A stretch of DNA of 64,000 nucleotides, from positions 1 through 64,000 of the forward strand of contig JADJUS010000004.1 in assembly GCA_016716905.1 (NCBI GenBank), in the 5' to 3' direction. Shown in pieces: positions 44,431 to 53,251 of this stretch. The notes beneath the pieces are model-generated. The model was not told where the DNA came from. It made no database searches and saw only the letters and a list, made by a program, of their open reading frames with translations. A program made the translations under genes and the position numbers. Positions within the stretch are counted from its first letter, which is position 1. Every line of letters begins with the position of its first letter. The stretch is from Acidobacteriota bacterium. GTDB taxonomy: Bacteria > Acidobacteriota > Vicinamibacteria > Vicinamibacterales > SCN-69-37.

Positions 44431-44467
44431 CGGCCCCGGGCATACAATGCCCGGGGCCGTTTTTTTT
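44431..44467 (+). terminator. Intrinsic terminator of receptor gene 3
   Basis: A 13-base stem (CGGCCCCGGGCAT / ATGCCCGGGGCCG), loop ACA, then eight T, 69 bases after the stop. Confidence 0.9.
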
Positions 44468-44491
44468 GCCCGCCATCCATTGGAGGCTGCG

Positions 44492-45379
44492 TTGAGACAT
44501 GCGCTCGTCGTGAGCCTGCTGGTCGCCGTAGCGCTGCCGCACGCCCTACGCTCACAGCCGGCGGTGGAAGACCCGACGAGCCTTGAGGCGGTCGTAGCGG
44601 CCGCCGCCGCTTACGTTAACGGCTACCAGCGGGAGCTCACCGCCATTCTGGCCGACGAGGAATACCGGCAGCAGATTCACGGTCAGACGCCGCGCGAAGA
44701 CAACATGCCGCGCCTGAGAACCCTTCAGAGTGAGGTGTTCTTCATGTACGCGCCCGGCAGCGACTGGATGGCCATCCGCGACGTCCTCTCGCAGAACGGC
44801 AAGCCCCTCAAGGAGCGGCCCAACCTGCGCGAAGCCCTGCGCACGCTCCCGCCAGGCGAGGTGGCCAGGACGTTCAAGAAATACAACTCGCGGTTCAACC
44901 TGGGCCGCATTGTCCGCAACTTCAACGAGCCGACGCTGAGCCTGCTGCTGCTCGCAGACCGCTACCGTCCGCACGTGACGTTTGAACGCAAGCGCGTGCA
45001 GAAAAAGCCTGACGGTGTCTGGGTGACGATCGCCGCGAAGGAAGCCCGTGTGCCCGACACCCTGATCCAGGACCTGTCGCGTACGCCTGTGCCCTCAGTT
45101 GGCGAGTTCGTCGTGCACGCGGCCACCGGCCGCATCAGCCAGGCGATGCTGAGGACGACGCTGGGGGCCGTGATTGCGGAACTGACCACGGAGTATGCCC
45201 CGGACGCCAGGCTCGGCATGTGGGTGCCGACCCGGTTCATCGAGCACTACCTTGAAGGCGCCAGAGTGCAAATCGCGTCCGACCCCCGCACGCGAATCCA
45301 GACGCAGTTCGAGGAAATTCGCAGCGTGGCCGAGTACCGGAACTACCGCCGCTTCGAGGTGAAGATCACGATTAAGTAA
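44492..45379 (+). CDS. Secreted protein, unknown
   Basis: About 295 residues beginning with a signal peptide (HALVVSLLVAVALPHALRSQ). The mature part is mixed alpha/beta and rich in Arg/Glu: YVNGYQRELTAILADEEY, LQSEVFFMYAPGSDWMAIRD, RNFNEPTLSLLLLADRYRP, then a C-terminal set of strands (GRISQAMLRTTLGAVIAEL, MWVPTRFIEHY, YRRFEVKITIK). I do not recognise the family; the pattern resembles secreted Acidobacterial proteins found near VWFA-related genes. A TTG start (44492) is chosen because GGAGG lies 5 bases upstream. It starts 25 bases after the receptor terminator and converges on the VWFA gene with one base between stops. Confidence 0.6.
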   Translation: MRHALVVSLLVAVALPHALRSQPAVEDPTSLEAVVAAAAAYVNGYQRELTAILADEEYRQQIHGQTPREDNMPRLRTLQSEVFFMYAPGSDWMAIRDVLSQNGKPLKERPNLREALRTLPPGEVARTFKKYNSRFNLGRIVRNFNEPTLSLLLLADRYRPHVTFERKRVQKKPDGVWVTIAAKEARVPDTLIQDLSRTPVPSVGEFVVHAATGRISQAMLRTTLGAVIAELTTEYAPDARLGMWVPTRFIEHYLEGARVQIASDPRTRIQTQFEEIRSVAEYRNYRRFEVKITIK

Positions 45380-45380
45380 A

Positions 45381-46685
45381 CTATTTCCATCCTTCGCGGA
45401 TGGCCTGCATGGGGGGCAGCGCGACGGCTGCATAGCCCTTGCGCGAGCGGACATTGACGCCCGACACGTTCGCCTTCACTTCAATCTTGCGGAACTTGCC
45501 GTCCATCACGGCGTTGTCGGGACGATACCCAATCACGTAGTAGGTGCTGGTGTCGCGCACGACCATGTTGAACGCCCGGCTGATGAAGTCGATGTTCTGG
45601 ATGCGCAGGCCGCCCGTGGCCGACGTGAGCAGGAACGGCGCGGCCTCGCCGCTGTCAAAAGCGGTAGACCGGCCGGCTTCCACGCGCAGTGCGTCCGATG
45701 TCGCAGAGGGCGCGCCAATCAGGCCGCGTCCATCGATCGAGTAGATCGTCGTCCCGCCGCGGGCCGCGTCCGCGCCGATGGCCAGCAGGTCGTCGCGCGA
45801 TTCCTCGACGAAGAACCCTTCCGTGAGGAAGATCAGGGTCTTCCGGCCGGGGATCCGGCTGAGGCGGCTGACCACATAACGCAGGTTCTGCAGCGTCGTG
45901 TACATCAGGATGCGCGCCTGGCGGACGTAGAGTCGCGATTTCTGCTGGATCTGGTTTTCCACCTGGTTCAAGCCGCCGTTGAGCAGGCACGACTGCGGGT
46001 CTTCCTGGCAGACGGCCAGACCCACGCGTCGCGCCACCTCGGTGGAGCCCTCCGAGATGCGCATGGCGTCGATCTCGCTCGGGATCCTCGGGAACTCGCG
46101 AAACGTCGAGAGCAGCGACTGGCGGTTCTCGAACCCGACGGTCACGCTGTTGACGCCGGCCAGGAGTTCGGCCGGGCTCGTGGTCAGGCGCCCGTTGTGC
46201 ATCTTGCCGTTCTGGAAGATCCCGCCAAAATCGCCCGGGCCAATGTTCTCCTTGATGAACTGGCTCACGCCCACCTTGCTGCGCATCAGAGACTCGTGTG
46301 CGAGGTGGCCCTCGTCGAACATGACCACGAAGATGCGCCGCGCCCGGTCTTCAGGCGCCACGTCCTGGTCGCCGGTGACGGGAATGAGCTGCCCGCCCCG
46401 CTCGTGCGACACCATGTAGAACTGTTCGATCTTCTGGGGCTTGCCGTCTTCGAACAGTTGCAGGTCGCCGGCCGTCAACCCGCCGACAAAGTCGCCCTTC
46501 TTGTCGTGAATGACGACATCCACTTCGACCAGTGACGTGGTGGTGCGGAAGGTGGCCTGAGGCTGCTGGACTGACGGAACTGACGGAACTGGCGGAACTG
46601 GCGGAACTGGCGCGGTTGAGACTCCGGGGACACAGATCACCCAGAGGGCGAGGGCAAAGAGGGATATGGCGCGCATGCCACGCAT
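45381..46685 (-). CDS. VWFA-related (Acidobacterial) domain protein 1
   Basis: This 434-residue protein has an N-terminal signal/anchor (MRAISLFALALWVICVPGVS) and a short Pro/Val repeat (PVPPVPPVPSVPSV). The characteristic start of the VWFA-related Acidobacterial family follows: TFRTTTSLVEVDVVIHDKKG, then FVGGLTAGDLQLFEDGKPQK. The von Willebrand A-like core shows RIFVVMFDEGHL (the usual DxSxS metal site is changed to DEGHL), LIFLTEGFF and TTIYSIDGRGL. It ends STYYVIGYRPDN...KIEVKANVSGVNVRSRKGY, again typical. These proteins are exported; their role is unknown, probably protein binding. GGGAG precedes ATG 46685 on the minus strand. Confidence 0.82.
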   Translation of the reverse strand: MRGMRAISLFALALWVICVPGVSTAPVPPVPPVPSVPSVQQPQATFRTTTSLVEVDVVIHDKKGDFVGGLTAGDLQLFEDGKPQKIEQFYMVSHERGGQLIPVTGDQDVAPEDRARRIFVVMFDEGHLAHESLMRSKVGVSQFIKENIGPGDFGGIFQNGKMHNGRLTTSPAELLAGVNSVTVGFENRQSLLSTFREFPRIPSEIDAMRISEGSTEVARRVGLAVCQEDPQSCLLNGGLNQVENQIQQKSRLYVRQARILMYTTLQNLRYVVSRLSRIPGRKTLIFLTEGFFVEESRDDLLAIGADAARGGTTIYSIDGRGLIGAPSATSDALRVEAGRSTAFDSGEAAPFLLTSATGGLRIQNIDFISRAFNMVVRDTSTYYVIGYRPDNAVMDGKFRKIEVKANVSGVNVRSRKGYAAVALPPMQAIREGWK

Positions 46686-46751
46686 GTGGGAACTCCCAGT
46701 ATTAAAGGCCGTGGGACAGGATCTTACACCCGGCGCTTGGGTGGAGTTACC

Positions 46752-48928
46752 ATGGCGGGACGGAAAATCATGAAGAGCCCAGCCCGTTCCTGCCGGATGC
46801 CCCTGCTCCCACTGGTGCTTGCTCTGGCCATTGTGGCCGCTCCTGACGCGCAGCAACTACCGACGTTCCGAAGCGCGGTCACACTCGTGACCGTGGATGT
46901 GTCCGTTCTCGACCGGGACGGCAAGCCTGTGCCCGGCCTCGCGGCCGGTGATTTTGAAGTGAAACTGAACGGCAAGGTCCGCCCTGTGAAGGTACTGAGC
47001 TTCGTGCAGGCGGCCGGGGCACTTGCGCCGACCGCCGCAGCCGTTGTGCCCAAACTGGCCGAGGCCCCGGAGGGCGTTCGGCAGGGGCGCCAGACGGTCA
47101 CGAACGAGGGCGTCGTGGCCGCGGCCGTTAAGGCGGGTGAAGATCGGGTGTTTGTCCTCCTCATCGATGATTTGTCGTTTGCGCCGATGCGCGGCAAGGC
47201 GATGTTCCTGGCGGCAAAGAAGTTCGTTAGCAACCTGCCGGCTTCCGACGTCGTCGGCCTGGCCACGACCAGCGGAACGGCCGCCATCAATCCCACGACT
47301 GATCGGACCAGGATTCGCTCGGCCCTTGATCATGTCGCCGGCGAAGCGAGCGATTTCCAGGCGTTGACACCTCCCGGCGCCGATGCGGCCGACACCGCGT
47401 CTCCCGATGCCGACGGGTCCGTCGGAGTCCACCAGGCCCTTGAGATCTCGAATGGTAACAACGAGGTTCTCAAGGTGGCGATTGCCAATGCCTGCTTCGA
47501 AGGGAAACGGTCCCTTCCCGACAGCCCGGTTGACAGCACGGTGCTCGAAGTTCTCATGGCACAGAACGACTGCGCGGCACAAGTCGGCAGACAGGCCAGG
47601 ACCATTGCCACGCAGGTCAAACAAGTCACGCGACGGCAGGTCGCATCTTATGTTTCGGTGATCGAAGCCATGAAGGCCGCGACGGGCCTTCGGCATCTCG
47701 TAGTGATGTCTGATGGCCTGGCCGTTGGGCGTGATGCCTCGCAGCTGACGCCACTCGCGAGGGCGGCGGCTGCCGCGGGCGTTCAGGTCAGCGTCTTGAT
47801 GGAGGAGCGCGACCTGAGCCTGACGGATGGCGGGCGGCGACAGAGGGCGCCATCGAATGCAGCTCCTCCCCCGATCACCGACACAGGTGCACCGCAGCGC
47901 CGCATCGAAGACAACGCGATGTTCCTGGCCGGCGCACAGCTGGCCGCCGAAATGGCGGGAGGGCAGTTCTATCGGATCATCGGCCAGCCAGACACGTTCT
48001 TCGCTCGGGTGCGAAATGCCAGTTCCGCCGTGTATCGCCTGGGCGTCGAGCCACCGCCCGACGTCGAGCCGTCGCGCATCACGAGCGTCGAAGCCAAGGT
48101 GGGTCGCAAGGGTCTCACCGTGCTCGCGAATCGTCACGGCGTGGCACCACCGTTGTCGCCGTTCGCCCCCGCAGAGCCAACTGTGGACGACAAACTCAGG
48201 ACGGCGATCGGCCAGGGCCAGTCGCACGGTGCCGTGCCTCTCAAGGTGGCCACTGCACTCCGCCGATCGTCATCGTCCTCCCTGGACCTCAGCGTGAATG
48301 CGGAGATCCCCGGCACCGTGCGTGGGCCGCTGGTGGCGATGTTCGGCCTGGTGAAGGACGGCGCCGCGCTGGGGCCATCACCACCGGCCGTCGTGAGATC
48401 GCCGTGCCCGCCGCCGGCGAGCCGTTCACCTTGTCCGTGTCGCTGCCGGCTGAACCCGGCTCCTATCAACTGCGGCTGGCCGTGGCCGATGCCACAGGCG
48501 CTCTGGGCGCGCTGGAGGTGCCGGTAGACGCGTCGCTCAGCACGATGGGACCGTTTGCCGCCAGCGACCTGATCGTCGCGTGGGTGGATGCCAAGGGGCA
48601 GCCGCACGGTATGGCGCTTGAAGAACTGCCGGCGGCGGCCACAAGCCTTCAGGCGCTGTTGGAACTCTACGCGCCGGCCGGTGGCGCGCCCGGTGTGCTC
48701 GACGCCCTGAAGAACGACGTCCAGGTGGAGTTGGTCCTCACGCGCGCCGGCGAAACCGAACCTGTCGACGAGCGCGAAGTGGTCCCCCAGTTCTCACCCG
48801 GCGTCCTTCGCATGGTCGTTGAGTACCCCATCGACGACCTCAAGCCGGGTGTCTACCGTCTGCGCGCCAACGTCCGCGTCGGTGGCCAACCAGCCGGCGC
48901 AGCGATCGCGACGGTGAGAAAGAAGTAG
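46752..48928 (+). CDS. VWFA-related (Acidobacterial) domain protein 2 (frameshifted)
   Basis: Signal peptide (LLPLVLALAIVAAPDAQQ), then TFRSAVTLVTVDVSVLDRDG and PVPGLAAGDFEVKLNGK of the Acidobacterial VWFA family. The A-domain-like core is FVLLIDDLSFAPMRGKAMF, VVGLATTSG and LRHLVVMSDGLAVG; the Asp residues suggest a metal site. The C-terminal part is beta-rich (LSVSLPAEPGSYQLRLAVAD, DDLKPGVYRLRANVRVG). The frame breaks in a run of four G at 48371-48374: one more G restores GAITTGRREIAVPAAGEPF and leads to the stop at 48928. Uncorrected, it ends at 48527 in Arg/Pro/Cys-rich nonsense. Joined length is about 725 residues. GGAG lies before ATG 46752. It diverges from VWFA protein 1. Confidence 0.8.
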
Positions 48929-48935
48929 TCTGCAT

Positions 48936-49004
48936 TTCGTAGCGCGCGCTGGGTCTCAAGCGCGCGGAAGGGCCGCGGCCTTGAGACCCAGGCCGCGCTA
49001 CGAA
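48936..49004. repeat. REP-like long palindrome (copy 4)
   Basis: TTCGTAGCGCGCGCTGGGTC with TCAAG pairs with CTTGAGACCCAGGCCGCGCT with ACGAA around a GC-rich centre (CGCGCGGAAGGGCCGCGG). The stop codon of the leftward GT39-TPR gene (48998-49000) is inside the right arm. It lies between convergent genes and is a good bidirectional terminator candidate. Confidence 0.75.
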
Positions 49005-51122
49005 TTTTCTTGGAGCTTCGCGCGCACGGCGGTCGCCAGCGCGTGCGTGGGGTTGAGCGCGAGTGCGTTGTCGGCGTGCGTGCGCGCTTCGACAAGGCGT
49101 CCCAGCACGAGCTCGCAGTAGGCCAGGTGCGCGAACGCATCGGCGTCGCGAGGGTCCAGCCGGGCGCTGGCCCCGAACTCACGCGCGGCGTCTTCGATGC
49201 GGTTCAGCACCAGCAGGTTGAGTCCGTACTGCAGGCGTGCCGCAGCGGAGCCCGGCGCCAAGGCGGCGCCACGCCTGAAGAACGGCTCGGCCACATCAGG
49301 CGCCTGCACGGCCGCCGCCAGGCGGCCAATCTGCAGCCACACCTCCGCGTCGTCTCCCGGCGCCGGAGTGATGCGCTTGATGGCCTCTGCCGCGCCCCTG
49401 GGGTCGCCGGTGGCCTGCAGGGCGACCGCAAGGTCATAACCGGCCACACGCGCCTTCGTGCCGGCGTCAACGCCCTTTCGCAGATGGGGTAGCGCCTCAG
49501 CGGCCCGTCCAGCCTTGAGCAACGCCTGGCCGAGCGCGTATTCGAGGTCGGCCCCGCCCGGGTTCAGGCGTTGAGCTTCGGCGAGGTACGTGAGCGCCCG
49601 GTCGTTCTTCCCGCCGAGCATGTACTGAACGCCGGCGCCGTAATGGGCGGCGCCTGGCCTGGGCGCCGTCGGCTCGAGCTTGCGAACCCAGTCCGCAGCT
49701 TCGGCATCACGTCCCAGGATGATCAGGCGCTGGGCCATGCGCAAACCCTCATTCCATCGATCGTCGCCGACCGATGAGGGCGAGTTGACCGCCACAAGGC
49801 CTACAACGAGGGCGAGCAACGGGAGCGCGAGCGTGCGCCACTGCCGGCGCGTCACGTACGTGGCGAACGCGTCGAGCGCGATGCCCGATCCAACACAGAG
49901 CGGTACCAGCAGCGGCAGCCGGTACCGCTCGGCGATAAAAAACAGCGCGACGGAAATCGCATAGATCGGAACGAACGAGATCCAGACCACGGCCGAACGA
50001 TCGTCGGCACGGCGAAGCAACAGGCCAAGTCCCACCACACCGAGCGGCATCAACAGCCACGGGCCGATCGCGTAGAACCTCAGCGCGGTATTGGCGTCAT
50101 AGGCAAAAAACGGATACGAGTACGGCAGCGCCACATGCTGCGCGTGAAACACGTAGCCGAATTTCTTCAGGAACAAGAAAACCGCCCGGTGCGGATGTTC
50201 GCCAATCCAGCTCAACGCGAGGTCGAAGAAATAGTCCCGAGGTCTCCGCATCGGAAAGCGTCCGGCCCAGGGCCAGTTCCGCCACGCGTCGCGCGTCGCG
50301 CGACTGGCCCTGGATGTCGGGCGTGATGCCCGGCACTTCGGCGTAAAACCCGGTGGCGGTCTCGGAATTGCCGATGTAGAAGTTCAGCCCACCGTGCGAA
50401 GACACCGGCGACCATTCACCCGCCACCACGCCGTTGCGTATCGAGACAGGCGCCATGCCCAGAAGGACACCGGCGACGAGCACCGCGGCCGGACGCACAC
50501 GCCTGGTCGCCAGCAGCACCGCCACCAGGCCGGCGGCAGCAATCGCCATGTTCGGCCGGTTGAGTGCGGCAAGGCCAAAGACGATGCCAGCGATGAGGAA
50601 CCAGCGCGCGCCGCGGCCCTTCAGCGCCCAGGTCAACGCCAGCAGCGCCGCTGTGGCGAGTGCGACATCAATCGACGCCTGCAGGATCAGTACTTCGTAA
50701 AACGTGATGAGCCCGGTGACTGCGGCAAGCCCGGCGGCGAACCAGGCTGCCCGGCTCGTGCTCCACTCCCGCGCCATCGTCCAGATCCCGCCGACAGCAA
50801 GGGCGCCCATGAGTGCCTGCAACACGCGCACGGCCGTGAACGAGTCGGTCAGCGCCAGGCCAGCGGCCAGCACGTAGATGTAAAGCGGAGAGACGTAATA
50901 GAGGCCCGGCCCCAACGAAAGGTCGCCGGCCACCACTCGGCGCGCGAGATCGGCGTAGGCGGTGGTATCAAGACCCACTTCGGGCTGCACCAGCGGGTGG
51001 TCGGCCAACTGCCAGACCACGATCAACTTCAGGATGGCCGCGAGGGCAACAACCACTCCGATCGGCCACCATGTCGCGCCGATGGACTCAGGAGCGGCAG
51101 GCTTCTGTATCGGGCGTTTCAT
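48998..51122 (-). CDS. GT39-like membrane protein fused to TPR domain (frameshifted)
   Basis: Two halves in different frames join at a CCC run (50236-50238). Removing one base turns ...TLSDAETSG into DYFFDLALSWIGEHPHRAVF. The N-terminal half has about ten helices with DTTAYADLARRVVAG, GLYYVSPLYIYVLAAG and the acidic-loop layout of GT-C transferases; helices continue to about residue 440. From there soluble TPR repeats run to the end (AQRLIILGRDAEAADWVRKL, ALTYLAEAQRLNPGGADLEY, AFAHLAYCELVLGRLVEART). Joined length is close to 707 residues. The start overlaps the sulfatase-TPR stop by four bases. A role in transferring sugar to an acceptor held by the TPR part is inference. Confidence 0.78.
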
Positions 51123-53236
51123 CGTCTCAGCAGTTGTCGGATCGCTTCGACGTCACCGGCCAGTTGCGGCGGCGCTGTCCGGACGTATTGCTCGCCGAAC
51201 GTGCGTGCTTCACCGATGCGGCCCGCGTCGGCGAGCAATACGATTAGGTTATAGAGTGCGTCGAACTCATTCGGGTCCAGCTGCACTGCGCGCTTCCAAC
51301 TCTCGATCGCGTCAGGCTTCCGGTTGGTCTGCGCCAGAATGACTCCCAGTGTGGTGAAGCCCTTTGCCAGCGACGGATCGATGTCCACCGCGCGTCGTGC
51401 GAACTGTTCTGCTTCGCGTAGTTTCGCACCACGGTCACCGCCGGGCCGCCCCGCCTCTTCCAGCAGCATCGTCGCAATGTTCTGATGCGCGAGGCCGCTG
51501 GTGGTGTCGAGCGTGAGAATTTTCTGGAACACCACGATGGCGTCCCGGAAGCGCCCCGCGCGACCGTACGCAAGGCCGAGGGCGTTGAGGCCCTCCACGT
51601 CGGTGTCCGGCAGAGATTCCAACAGGGCTATCGCCTTCGGAAGATTGGTGCCACTCTCGGCCAGGTAAATGCCGAGCCTGATGCGCAGGTCTCGGTCCGG
51701 TGCGCCGGCCGCCAGGCCCGCCTCGAGCGTGGCGATCGCCGCCGGCCACTGGCCCGACTCCCACTCCGAGTACGCCAGCGAAATGTACGCGTCGGCCGTG
51801 TCGGGACGACGGGAGATGACGCTGCGAAGCATTTGTACGCCTTCAGCCGTGCGATTCTCCCTGAAAAATTCGGAGGCGCGATGCAGGTCGCGATCGATGG
51901 TGACCAGGTTCTTGAGGTCGTCGGCTTCGGTAAACACCGTCCGCTCCGGCGCGCTGCCCGAGATATAGCTCAGCGACCGCAAGGCCTCCCGCTCCGAGGC
52001 GGAAATCTGTCCCGGTCGATCAGGCGCCGCCGTGCTGAAGGTACGAAGCAGATTCGTCAGCACTTGCAGCCGCTCGGGTTGGCGGGATGCCATGTTGCTC
52101 GACTCGCCCGGGTCTGCCGCCAGGTCGTAGATTTCGGGGATGGGCTGGTCGATGTATTTCGTGCGCTCCTGCAGCACGCCTCGGAGCGGTGCCCAGCCGC
52201 GCACGAGGTTGAAAGTCATGGATTCGAAGTAGCTGGGCCGGTCGGGGCCGTCGCCATCGGCGATGAGCGGGCGCAACGATGTGCCCAGCCATTTCGGGTC
52301 CACGGGAACGCCCACGGCGTCGAGCACTGTTGGGGCGATGTCGATGTGGCGAGCGGGCGTGTTGATCGTTTTGCCGCGTGTCGCAGCGGCGCCGCCCGGC
52401 TGGATGGTCGCCACGATCAGCGGCACACGCAATGTGCCCTCGTACGCGAACATGCCGTGTGTTTCTTCGCCATGTTCGCCCAAGCTCTCGCCGTGGTCGG
52501 ACGTGACGATCACCGTGGTGGGCCGCGAGAGCGTGGCCAGGTGTGTGAGCAGTGGTTCAAGTGCGTGATCCACCCACGCCACTTCGTCGTCGTACGGGCG
52601 GGGCGACTTGCCGGCGAACTCGGCGGGCGGCTTGTAGGGCGAGTGCGGGTCGAAGACGTGCACCCACCCAAAGAACTTCCCAGGTGTGCGACGGACCCAG
52701 TCGAGCGCACGTGTCACTACTTCATCGGCCCGCCGTTCGGGCAGCGTGAACGTGACGTCGCTCTTCATCTCGCTGATTTGATCGTCGTAGACGTCAAACC
52801 CCGGCGACAGGCCGAACCGTTTGGTGAGCGGGAACCCCCCGACGAAGGCGCCGGTCGAAAAACCCAGCGGCTTCAGACGAGTGGCGAGTGTGGCCGTGCC
52901 GTCTTTCACGCGAAACCCGGCGTTGTCGCGCATGCCGTGTTCGTACGGCAGCTGCCCCGTGAGGATCGATGTGTGTGAGGGGAGCGTGACCACCGCGTGG
53001 GAGTGCGCGAAGGTGAAGCGCGCGCCGTGCGCGGCGAGCGCATCCAGGTTTGGCGTGGCTGCGGCGCCGCCGTACGACCCCAGCGCGTCGGCGCGCAGGG
53101 TGTCGATGGTGACGAGCAGGATGTTCTGGTCGGCCTGCTGGCCGAGTTCGTACGCCGGGGTACGGTTCAGCAGCCAGGCCGTGCCGGCGGCCACAACGAG
53201 GGCCACCAGGCCCACGGACGCCCCGCGACGAATCAT
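51119..53236 (-). CDS. Sulfatase-like alkaline-phosphatase-superfamily protein with TPR tail
   Basis: This 705-residue protein has an N-terminal membrane anchor (8-25) and the metal strand ILLVTIDTLRADALGSYG. The nucleophile region HAVVTLPSHTSILTGQLPYE has Thr where sulfatases have the Cys/Ser that becomes formylglycine. The second metal motif is VIVTSDHGESLGEHG, and EIYDLAADPGESSN closes the domain near residue 385. TPR-like repeats follow (ADAYISLAYSEWESGQWPAA, LNALGLAYGRAGRFRDAIVV, FTTLGVILAQTNRKPDAIES). Without the Cys/Ser-x-Pro-x-Arg motif it may act as a phosphotransferase or hydrolase using Thr, as in phosphoethanolamine transferases (inference). It forms an operon with the GT39-TPR gene and VWFA protein 3. 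Confidence 0.82.
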   Translation of the reverse strand: MIRRGASVGLVALVVAAGTAWLLNRTPAYELGQQADQNILLVTIDTLRADALGSYGGAAATPNLDALAAHGARFTFAHSHAVVTLPSHTSILTGQLPYEHGMRDNAGFRVKDGTATLATRLKPLGFSTGAFVGGFPLTKRFGLSPGFDVYDDQISEMKSDVTFTLPERRADEVVTRALDWVRRTPGKFFGWVHVFDPHSPYKPPAEFAGKSPRPYDDEVAWVDHALEPLLTHLATLSRPTTVIVTSDHGESLGEHGEETHGMFAYEGTLRVPLIVATIQPGGAAATRGKTINTPARHIDIAPTVLDAVGVPVDPKWLGTSLRPLIADGDGPDRPSYFESMTFNLVRGWAPLRGVLQERTKYIDQPIPEIYDLAADPGESSNMASRQPERLQVLTNLLRTFSTAAPDRPGQISASEREALRSLSYISGSAPERTVFTEADDLKNLVTIDRDLHRASEFFRENRTAEGVQMLRSVISRRPDTADAYISLAYSEWESGQWPAAIATLEAGLAAGAPDRDLRIRLGIYLAESGTNLPKAIALLESLPDTDVEGLNALGLAYGRAGRFRDAIVVFQKILTLDTTSGLAHQNIATMLLEEAGRPGGDRGAKLREAEQFARRAVDIDPSLAKGFTTLGVILAQTNRKPDAIESWKRAVQLDPNEFDALYNLIVLLADAGRIGEARTFGEQYVRTAPPQLAGDVEAIRQLLRR

Positions 53237-53251
53237 CAGTCGGAAATCCCG

